The notes under the pieces: model-generated
What the model was told of the DNA's origin: nothing
The model's database searches: none
What the model saw: the letters and a program-made list of their open reading frames with translations, nothing else
Made by a program: the position numbers and the translations under genes
Assembly (NCBI GenBank): GCA_030694835.1
Contig: JAUYUF010000208.1
Span: forward strand, 1-12,575
Origin: Flavobacteriaceae bacterium
Lineage (GTDB): Bacteria; Bacteroidota; Bacteroidia; Flavobacteriales; Flavobacteriaceae
Reading direction: 5' to 3'
DNA: 12,575 bases
In this document: piece by piece, positions 6,697-12,575 of the stretch
How positions within the stretch are numbered: position 1 is the first letter of the stretch
Layout of the letters: the number at the start of each line of letters is the position of its first letter

Positions 6697-7671
6697 ATGT
6701 TATTACTTTCAGCATTTGCATTTATTTTAATTCTATTTCTGATTACTTTCTTTTATCTAAAAGGAGGTGATTTTAAAGAAATGTTCAAGGGAAATCCTGA
6801 TGATTTAAATTTTGATGAACAAGAAAATAAAACTCAAGGTTGGCTTTTTGTAGCATTTGGAATTGGTTTCCTTTTATTTATTCTATTCCTTATTTTTAAA
6901 TGGGGTGGTTCTTTATTACCAGAAGCAGCGTCCGTTCACGGAGCAGATGTTGATTCATTAATGTTAATTACCGGTATTATTATCATTTTTGTTTTTGTTG
7001 TTACACACATTTTGCTTTTTGTTTTAGTGTATAAATATGCATTTAATAAAAATAGAAAACCTGCATTTTTTACGCACAATTTAAAACTGGAATTATTGTG
7101 GACAGCTTTACCAGCAATGGTTTTAGTGGTTTTAATATCTGTAGGATTATACAATTGGAATTCAATAATGACACCTTTAGATGAAAATGATGATATCGTT
7201 TTAATAGAATTATATGCTAAACAATTTGACTGGACTGCTCGTTATGCAGGAAATGATGGAAAGTTAGGACGAGCAAATGTTTTTTTAATAAAAGGATCTA
7301 ATTTTTTAGGAATTGATACTACAGATGTTGTTGCTTTTGATGATAAAATTGTTAAAAATGAGTTTCATCTTCCAGTAAATAAACCAGTTCAATTTGTCTT
7401 TAGAGCTCAAGATGTAATGCATAGTGCTTATATGCCACATTTTAGAGCACAAATGAATTGTGTCCCTGGATTAAAAACTCAATTTAATTTCACTCCAAAA
7501 TACACTACACAAGAAATGAGAAGAATCACCAAAAACCCAGATTTTGATTATATACTTTTATGTAATAAAATATGTGGTATGGCTCATTTTTCAATGAAAA
7601 TGAAAATTGTTGTAGAAAGCGAAGAAGATTACAATTTATGGTTGGCAAGTAACCAATCTTTTAAACAATAA
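6697..7671 (+). CDS. coxB: Cytochrome c oxidase subunit II (CuA subunit)
   Basis: Subunit II takes electrons from cytochrome c through its CuA centre in the periplasm. The CuA ligands are His242 (DVMHSAYMPHFR), Cys289, Cys293, His297 and Met300 in LCNKICGMAHFSM, so the site is intact. The third residue of the Cys loop is Lys where Glu is usual; that residue binds copper through its backbone carbonyl, so binding should survive. The aromatic patch that normally reads QWxW is AKQFDW (175-180). Four hydrophobic segments are seen (about 1-21, 48-68, 86-113, 131-151) rather than the usual two, before a soluble domain from about 165. There is no fused cytochrome c domain, so this is not a caa3 subunit. 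The 324-residue gene lies 20 nt before coxA. Confidence 0.95.
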   Translation: MLLLSAFAFILILFLITFFYLKGGDFKEMFKGNPDDLNFDEQENKTQGWLFVAFGIGFLLFILFLIFKWGGSLLPEAASVHGADVDSLMLITGIIIIFVFVVTHILLFVLVYKYAFNKNRKPAFFTHNLKLELLWTALPAMVLVVLISVGLYNWNSIMTPLDENDDIVLIELYAKQFDWTARYAGNDGKLGRANVFLIKGSNFLGIDTTDVVAFDDKIVKNEFHLPVNKPVQFVFRAQDVMHSAYMPHFRAQMNCVPGLKTQFNFTPKYTTQEMRRITKNPDFDYILLCNKICGMAHFSMKMKIVVESEEDYNLWLASNQSFKQ

Positions 7672-7691
7672 AGAAATAAAATTTAATATTT

Positions 7692-9455
7692 ATGGATATT
7701 ACACATTCAGAACATAAACATCACGAAAGTTTTATCTCGAAATACCTGTTTTCTCGCGATCATAAAATGATTGCAAAACAATTTATGATTACTGGTTTTA
7801 CCATGGGATTCATTGGTATTATCATGTCTGTTTTGTTTAGATTACAATTAGGATGGCCAGGAGAAAAATTCTTAATAAATGATTTATTATTGGGAAGTTG
7901 GGCAAACGGCGGCGTTATAGCCCCAGATAAATATTTAGCATTAGTTACCATGCACGGAACCATTATGGTTTTCTTTATGTTAACTGCTGGTTTAAGTGGA
8001 ACTTTTAGCAATCTATTAATCCCACTACAAATTGGAGCACGTGATATGGCTTCTGGATTTATCAATATGTTATCGTATTGGATCTTTTTTGTTTCATGTA
8101 TTGTGATGTTAGTTTCTTTAGGAGTAGAGGGCGGTGCAGCATCATCCGGTTGGACCATTTATCCTCCATTAAGTGCTCTTCCAGAAGCTATTCCTGGTTC
8201 AGGTTTAGGAATGACGCTTTGGCTTGTTTCAATGGCACTTTTTATAACCTCATCATTAATTGGAAGTTTAAATTATATCGTAACAATTCTGAATCTTAGA
8301 ACTAAAGGAATGACTTTTACCCGTCTACCTTTAACAATTTGGTCATTTTTAGTTACGGCAATTTTAGGAGTTTTATCATTTCCTGTTTTATTGTCAGCTG
8401 TTCTATTATTAGTATTTGATAGAAGTTTCGGTACTAGTTTCTATTTATCTGATATCTATATTGGCGGACAAGCACTTGAGCGTTTTGGTGGAAGCCCAAT
8501 TTTATTTGAACATTTATTCTGGTTTTTAGGTCATCCCGAGGTTTATATTGTTTTGTTGCCTTCACTAGGAATTACTTCTGAAATCGTTTCAACCATGTCA
8601 AGAAAACCAATATTTGGATATAAATTTATGATTGGTTCAATCTTAGCTATTGGTGGATTATCATTTATCGTATGGGGACATCATATGTTTGTAACTGGTA
8701 TGAATCCATTCTTAGGAGCCGTATTTACAATAACAACATTATTAATTGCTATTCCATCAGCTATTAAAGTATTTAATTATTTAACTACTTTATGGCGTGG
8801 AAATATCATCTTTTCTCCTGCAATGTTATTCAGTATCGGATTAATTTCTACTTTTATTACGGGTGGATTAACAGGTTTAATTTTAGGGGATGCAACTCTT
8901 GACATCAATGTTCACGATACCTATTTTGTAGTAGGACATTTCCATATAGTTATGGGATTATCTGCAGTCTTTGGAACCTTTGCTGGAGTATATCATTGGT
9001 TCCCAAAAATGTTTGGTAAAATGATGAACAATACTTGGGGTCAAATTCATTTCTGGATTACAATCGTTACTGCTTATGGAGTATTTTTCCCGATGCACTT
9101 TTTAGGATTGGCGGGAGTTCCAAGACGTTATTATACCAATTCATCATTTCCAATGTTTGATGATTTTGTAAACCTTAATGAAATCATCAGCATATTTGCA
9201 ATCATCGCATTTATAGGTCAATTTATATTTATTTTCAATTTTCTTTATAGCATTTTCAAAGGAAGAAAAGCAAGTCAAAACCCATGGAGCAGTAACACTT
9301 TAGAGTGGACAACACCTGTTGAGCATATTCATGGAAATTGGCCTGGTGAAATACCTGAAGTACATCGTTGGCCTTATGATTATAACAAACCTGGATATGA
9401 AGAATTTATACCTCAAAACGTACCCTTAAAAAAAGGTGAAGTTGAAAGTGTTTAA
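7692..9455 (+). CDS. coxA: Cytochrome c oxidase subunit I (heme a / heme a3-CuB catalytic subunit)
   Basis: This is the catalytic proton-pumping subunit of the aa3-type oxidase in the inner membrane. Heme a ligands are His88 (TMHGTIM) and His418. His416 binds heme a3, both in GHFHIV. CuB ligands are His281, His330 and His331, with the His-Tyr crosslink motif HPEVY at 281-285. Glu283 in that motif marks the A1-type D-channel, the Asp of GARDMA provides the D-channel entry, and Lys359 in IKVFNYL is the K-channel lysine. The propionate-binding pair is Arg478-Arg479 in GVPRRYY. At 587 residues with about 12 membrane helices it has normal length. The cytosolic N-terminus is rich in His (H5, H8, H10, H11). 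Spacing of 20 nt from coxB and 11 nt to the first subunit III gene places it centrally in the operon. Confidence 0.98.
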   Translation: MDITHSEHKHHESFISKYLFSRDHKMIAKQFMITGFTMGFIGIIMSVLFRLQLGWPGEKFLINDLLLGSWANGGVIAPDKYLALVTMHGTIMVFFMLTAGLSGTFSNLLIPLQIGARDMASGFINMLSYWIFFVSCIVMLVSLGVEGGAASSGWTIYPPLSALPEAIPGSGLGMTLWLVSMALFITSSLIGSLNYIVTILNLRTKGMTFTRLPLTIWSFLVTAILGVLSFPVLLSAVLLLVFDRSFGTSFYLSDIYIGGQALERFGGSPILFEHLFWFLGHPEVYIVLLPSLGITSEIVSTMSRKPIFGYKFMIGSILAIGGLSFIVWGHHMFVTGMNPFLGAVFTITTLLIAIPSAIKVFNYLTTLWRGNIIFSPAMLFSIGLISTFITGGLTGLILGDATLDINVHDTYFVVGHFHIVMGLSAVFGTFAGVYHWFPKMFGKMMNNTWGQIHFWITIVTAYGVFFPMHFLGLAGVPRRYYTNSSFPMFDDFVNLNEIISIFAIIAFIGQFIFIFNFLYSIFKGRKASQNPWSSNTLEWTTPVEHIHGNWPGEIPEVHRWPYDYNKPGYEEFIPQNVPLKKGEVESV

Positions 9456-9466
9456 TTTAAAAACTT

Positions 9467-10060
9467 ATGGAAAATAATTTATCTATTTATAATTACGAAT
9501 TTTCTGAAAACAAAAAGGCTAAAGAACCTTTATTGTGGATAGGATTAGTAAGTATTATCATGTTTTTTGCGGGATTAACAAGTGCTGTTATTGTTAGTAG
9601 CACCAGCAGTACTTGGAAAATATTTACACTACCTAACACTTTTTGGTATAGTTCAATTGCCATTATTATAAGTAGTATTACTTTTCAATTAGGATATAGT
9701 TTTGTTAAAAAAAATAATCTTTTATTACCTAAACTACTTTTTATCTCAACTTTAATTTTAGGTTTTACATTTGTTTATTTTCAATATGAAGGATTATCAT
9801 ACTTGTATCAACAAGGAATTTATGCAACAGGAAATAAAAGCACTACTTCAAGTTCCTATTTATATGTATTAACAGTTTTACATATTTTTCATTTGTTTTT
9901 CGGAATTATAAGTTTAGGGGTTGTAACCACAAAATCATTAATGAATAAATACAATAGCAGTAATTTTTTAGGAATTAAATTAAGTTTAACCTACTGGCAT
10001 TTTTTAGGAATACTTTGGTTGTATTTATTTATGTTTTTAACAATTATGATGTCTAAATAA
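9467..10060 (+). CDS. Cytochrome c oxidase subunit III-like protein, short divergent copy
   Basis: This is a 197-residue membrane protein with five predicted helices (about 20-43, 59-80, 85-108, 128-154, 170-195). The fourth helix carries LHIFHLFFG (138-146), keeping both His of the FHGxHV motif of subunit III but not the glycine between them. The last helix contains YWHF (176-179), the other strong subunit III mark. It is shorter and more divergent than the copy that follows it. As I recall, Bacteroidota cox clusters usually carry such a pair. It lies 11 nt after coxA and 10 nt before the second subunit III gene. Family membership is well supported; whether both copies sit in one oxidase complex is not known from the sequence. 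Confidence 0.85.
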   Translation: MENNLSIYNYEFSENKKAKEPLLWIGLVSIIMFFAGLTSAVIVSSTSSTWKIFTLPNTFWYSSIAIIISSITFQLGYSFVKKNNLLLPKLLFISTLILGFTFVYFQYEGLSYLYQQGIYATGNKSTTSSSYLYVLTVLHIFHLFFGIISLGVVTTKSLMNKYNSSNFLGIKLSLTYWHFLGILWLYLFMFLTIMMSK

Positions 10061-10070
10061 CAATATTATT

Positions 10071-10928
10071 ATGAATCAAAACGATCACACAGATAAAAAA
10101 TCAAATTGGGGAGGCGGAATATCGCCTTTTAAAACCAGCTATGGAAAACTAATGATGTGGTTTTTCTTGGTTTCTGACGCACTTACTTTCTCAGGATTTT
10201 TAGTTGCATACGGATTCTACCGCCACTATTTTATTGATGTTTGGCCAAGTGCTGAAAATGTGTTTACTCATTTTCCTTTTTTGCATGGTAATCATCCATT
10301 GTTATATGTAGGTTTTATGACTTTTGTGTTGATTATGAGTTCTGTTACTATGGTTTTAGCTGTAGAATCTGGACAAAGATTATATCATAAAGGAGTTAAA
10401 ATATGGCTTGCTTTAACTGTTGTTGGTGGATTAATTTTCTTAGGTTCTCAAGCTTGGGAATGGGGTCATTTTATCAAAGGAACTGAAATTGGAGCTATAC
10501 AATTAGAAAAAGGCTATTATCATTTACCTGATGGAGAAGTAAAATCTACCAATGGTATTATCGCTAGATGGGAAGATGAATCAAAACAACGTTTATTACT
10601 ACCATGGCAAAATGAAAATGGGTATTATGCTGTTTCAGGTGAAGATTTAGCAAAACTTACTAAAAATAGCACTCCTGTTTACGGAGCTAATTTATCGGTT
10701 AATGAATATGGACACAAACTCTTTGGAAACTTTTTCTTTTTCATTACAGGGTTTCACGGACTTCATGTTTTAAGTGGTGTTATTCTTAATTTGATTGTTT
10801 TATTAAATGTTTACAAAGGAACTTATCAAAAAAGAGGACATTATGAAATGGTAGAAAAAGTTGGACTCTATTGGCATTTTGTCGACTTAGTATGGGTATT
10901 TATTTTTACATTCTTTTATTTAATTTAG
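10071..10928 (+). CDS. coxC: Cytochrome c oxidase subunit III with inserted loop
   Basis: Subunit III supports stable turnover and proton pumping by the oxidase core. The C-terminal half matches the family closely: TGFHGLHVLSG (226-236) and YWHFVDLVWVF (267-277). The first part has three helices (about 23-50, 75-100, 108-135), including SQAWEW just before the loop. Between helices 3 and 4 there is a hydrophilic stretch of about 80 residues (136-215) with several Lys, Glu, Trp and Tyr and no recognisable domain, which standard subunit III lacks. Two helices follow, giving a five-helix core like the neighbouring short copy. The 285-residue protein is complete and lies 9 nt before the subunit IV gene. 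Confidence 0.92.
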   Translation: MNQNDHTDKKSNWGGGISPFKTSYGKLMMWFFLVSDALTFSGFLVAYGFYRHYFIDVWPSAENVFTHFPFLHGNHPLLYVGFMTFVLIMSSVTMVLAVESGQRLYHKGVKIWLALTVVGGLIFLGSQAWEWGHFIKGTEIGAIQLEKGYYHLPDGEVKSTNGIIARWEDESKQRLLLPWQNENGYYAVSGEDLAKLTKNSTPVYGANLSVNEYGHKLFGNFFFFITGFHGLHVLSGVILNLIVLLNVYKGTYQKRGHYEMVEKVGLYWHFVDLVWVFIFTFFYLI

Positions 10929-10937
10929 AACAAAATT

Positions 10938-11300
10938 ATGGAACATCAAGATGAATCATTACGATATTACCATCTAAAAACTGAAGCAGAAGGTAAACAA
11001 ACAAGAAAATTAATTTGGCGTATTTTCTGGATTTTACTGGCGGTCACATCAGTTGAAATTATTCTCGGACTTTTTTATAAAGATTGGGAACTTTCATGGG
11101 GTTTTGTTAAAACTACTTTTTTACTTTTAACTGTTGCAAAGGCATATCTAATCGTTTCTTATTATATGCATTTAAAATACGAAAAATCATTTTTAATTAA
11201 AATCATTATTATCCCGTATGTAGCACTAGGATTATATTTAGTTGCTCTCATTTTAAATGAAGGAAATTATTCTATTATTATGCATAACTGGCTTTGGTAA
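10938..11300 (+). CDS. Cytochrome c oxidase subunit IV family protein
   Basis: This is a 120-residue small membrane subunit with three predicted helices (about 26-46, 55-77, 87-107). KAYLIVSYYMHLKYE (68-82) is the hallmark of the bacterial COX4 family, including the MHL at the end of helix 2. Bacterial subunit IV is a non-catalytic part of the oxidase, thought to stabilise it. The position directly after two subunit III genes fits this assignment. The ATG at 10938 is 9 nt past the stop of the previous gene. Confidence 0.9.
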   Translation: MEHQDESLRYYHLKTEAEGKQTRKLIWRIFWILLAVTSVEIILGLFYKDWELSWGFVKTTFLLLTVAKAYLIVSYYMHLKYEKSFLIKIIIIPYVALGLYLVALILNEGNYSIIMHNWLW

Positions 11301-11311
11301 AAAATCTATTA

Positions 11312-11995
11312 ATGAAACTATTTAAAAAAAATAATCTTATTGTTTTAGCAATAATTGCATTGCCATCACTATTTTATGTTGGATTAACAACTGGAGATCA
11401 CCAATATAAAAGACTCCCTATTTACGGAAAAAATCAAGAAATAATTAAGGTTAAAAAATCTACAAAAGAATTTTATAGTCTAAGTAACTTTAAGTTTACC
11501 AATCAAAATAAAGAGTATTTTACTTCAGAAAATTTAAAAGATAAAGTAACAATAATTGGGTTTTTTAATGAAGAAGATGAAAATCTTTCGCCAGCGATTT
11601 TAACTAATATTAAATATTTACAACAAAAATTTGATAATGATAAAAATGTTCAATTTTTAGTTATATCCACAACAGAAATCGATTCAAATCAACTAAAAGA
11701 GATGGCTGATAAAGTTACTCAAAACACAACTAATTGGCATTTTGTTTCGACAAATCAAACTGAAACTACCAACTTTATCAATAATAAACTTTTTATTAAA
11801 AATGTAGATGCTGCTCAAATTCCAACAGATTTAGTTTTGATAGATTTTAGAGGAAGAATTAGAAATTATTTCGACGGAACAGTACACAAAACCGTAAAAC
11901 AAGATGTTATTGATGCTATCGATATTTTACTAAAAGAACTTTATGTACCTTTAAAAGAAGATAGAAAACCTCTGATTACTACTAAAAAATCATAA
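11312..11995 (+). CDS. Sco-like thioredoxin-fold protein without copper ligands
   Basis: This 227-residue protein has an N-terminal membrane anchor (about 9-25) and a soluble domain that parallels the true Sco protein encoded two genes downstream. LPIYG, FKFTNQN and DKVTIIGFF line up with LPYIG, FEFTNQE and NKVTVVNFI there. Where the downstream protein has CPTICP, this one has DENLSP (89-94), so both copper/redox cysteines are replaced by Asp and Ser. The Sco histidine also appears lost, with VDAAQ (165-169) where VDH is expected before LIDFRGRIRNYFDG. It therefore should not bind copper as Sco does. The frame is open from a TTG at 11294, but the ATG at 11312 is preferred because it avoids overlap with the subunit IV stop. 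The function is unknown; a structural or chaperone role in oxidase assembly is inferred from context. Confidence 0.8.
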   Translation: MKLFKKNNLIVLAIIALPSLFYVGLTTGDHQYKRLPIYGKNQEIIKVKKSTKEFYSLSNFKFTNQNKEYFTSENLKDKVTIIGFFNEEDENLSPAILTNIKYLQQKFDNDKNVQFLVISTTEIDSNQLKEMADKVTQNTTNWHFVSTNQTETTNFINNKLFIKNVDAAQIPTDLVLIDFRGRIRNYFDGTVHKTVKQDVIDAIDILLKELYVPLKEDRKPLITTKKS

Positions 11996-12002
11996 TAAAT
12001 AC

Positions 12003-12218
12003 ATGAAAACAAAATATATAATATTAATGATACTTTTTCTGTCTTTTGATTTTATGTTTGCACAATGTGCCATGTGTAAAGCATCGTTGGAGGCTGGCAT
12101 TAAATCAGGAGGAATTGAAGCTGGAGGAATTAATAATGGAATTCTATATCTGATGTTTATACCTTATTTACTAATTGCTGCGGTTGGATTTTTTATGTAT
12201 AAACATTTCAAATCATAA
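12003..12218 (+). CDS. Small secreted/anchored CxxC protein of the cox operon
   Basis: This is a 71-residue protein of unknown function. Residues 1-20 form a signal peptide ending in MFA, and cleavage there would leave a mature N-terminus QCAMCKAS with Cys22 and Cys25. The -1 residue of Cys22 is Gln, so a lipoprotein box is unlikely. A Gly-rich linker containing GGIEAGG (37-43) leads to one transmembrane helix (about 46-66) and a short basic tail, so the cysteine pair faces the periplasm and the C-terminus the cytoplasm. It lies 7 nt after the Sco-like gene, and its stop codon directly touches the start of the true sco gene. I recall similar small proteins in other Bacteroidota cox clusters but know of no assigned function. 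A CxxC beside Sco suggests copper or thiol handling, which is inference only. Confidence 0.8.
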   Translation: MKTKYIILMILFLSFDFMFAQCAMCKASLEAGIKSGGIEAGGINNGILYLMFIPYLLIAAVGFFMYKHFKS

Positions 12219-12575
12219 ATGTTGATGCAACTTAAGATATCAAATATTTTATTATTAACTTTTTCTTTATTTCTTTTTATTGGATGTCAAAAACCAGAGA
12301 AAACATTACCTTATATCGGATTTCATCAACCTATTGAAAAGAATATTAACGGAAAAATTGTTATAGATACGCTTTATCATACAGTTCCAAATTTTGAGTT
12401 TACTAATCAGGAACATCAAAAAATTACACAACAAATATTAGAAAATAAGGTAACTGTTGTCAATTTTATTTTTACCAGCTGCCCAACAATTTGTCCGAAA
12501 CAAACCAAACAACTTCAGATAATTCAAGAAAAGACAAAAGGATTAAAAAATTACAATCAACTCTCTTTTACGGTA
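12219..12575 (+). CDS. sco: SCO1/SenC family copper-chaperone lipoprotein (5' part, cut by window edge)
   Basis: Sco proteins deliver copper to, or reduce, the CuA site of oxidase subunit II. The visible 119 codons encode a lipoprotein signal with Cys23 in FIGC, a linker, and the start of the thioredoxin-like domain. The copper-binding motif is intact: Cys88 and Cys92 in SCPTICP, preceded by NKVTVVNFIFT. The conserved His lies beyond the window and cannot be checked. The ATG at 12219 abuts the stop of the 71-residue gene (TAAATG), and a second in-frame ATG at 12225 is an alternative start. The lipid anchor would place it on the periplasmic side of a membrane, beside the CuA domain of subunit II. 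Confidence 0.92.
   Translation, partial: MLMQLKISNILLLTFSLFLFIGCQKPEKTLPYIGFHQPIEKNINGKIVIDTLYHTVPNFEFTNQEHQKITQQILENKVTVVNFIFTSCPTICPKQTKQLQIIQEKTKGLKNYNQLSFTV

Noticed and set aside
6936..7154. Open frame of 72 codons on the - strand inside coxB.
   Set aside because: It is antisense to the membrane segments of subunit II, and its composition is what reversed hydrophobic codons give.
7760..8158. Open frame of 132 codons on the - strand inside coxA.
   Set aside because: It is antisense to helices of subunit I, with no family resemblance or independent start context.
8078..8299. Open frame of 73 codons in another + frame inside coxA.
   Set aside because: It overlaps the certain coxA frame, and its sequence resembles no protein family.
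12003..12218. Reading the 71-residue CAMC protein as a lipoprotein.
   Set aside because: The residues before Cys22 are Phe-Ala-Gln; Gln at -1 does not fit the lipobox, so signal peptidase I cleavage is more likely.

Overview
The window reads as a piece of a Bacteroidota chromosome, most likely from the family Flavobacteriaceae. The DNA is very AT-rich. Starts are preceded by A/T-rich leaders rather than Shine-Dalgarno sequences. The one convincing promoter element, TAACTTTG at 113-120, fits the Bacteroidota -7 consensus TAnnTTTG. The cytochrome oxidase subunits also have the architecture I associate with this phylum. All genes are on the + strand and tightly packed, and no stretch over 300 bases lacks a gene.

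Region 1 (140-5603) is a molybdenum cofactor (Moco) operon: moaA, moeA, moaC, mobA and a moeB/thiF-like gene, with gaps of 4 to 15 nt, followed after 15 nt by a DUF420 membrane protein gene. MoaA and MoaC turn GTP into cyclic pyranopterin monophosphate. The MoeB-like protein should activate the sulfur carrier MoaD for molybdopterin synthase. MoeA inserts molybdate, and MobA adds GMP to give the dinucleotide cofactor of DMSO-reductase-family enzymes. MoaD, MoaE and MogA/MoaB, which the pathway also needs, are not in the window. MobA carries an N-terminal MobB-like domain whose P-loop has decayed. The MoeB-like protein has lost the usual zinc cysteines and carries a rhodanese-like C-terminus.

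A 158-nt gap (5604-5761) separates the two regions. It contains an AT-only hairpin followed by a T run, which may be a weak terminator, and no promoter I can defend.

Region 2 (5762-12575) is an aa3-type cytochrome c oxidase operon: heme O synthase (cyoE), subunit II, subunit I, two different subunit III genes and a subunit IV, then an assembly block. That block holds a Sco-like protein without copper ligands, a 71-residue secreted or anchored protein with a CAMC motif, and a true Sco lipoprotein cut by the window edge. The catalytic and metal-binding residues of subunits I and II are present, so the oxidase looks functional. DUF420 proteins (CtaM in Firmicutes) are also linked to heme-copper oxidases, so the DUF420 gene probably belongs functionally to region 2 although it is transcriptionally attached to region 1.

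The least described material is the assembly block at the 3' end (decayed Sco paralogue, CxxC mini-protein, real Sco) and the MobB-like/MobA fusion. I see no mobile elements, CRISPR arrays, RNA genes or long repeats.
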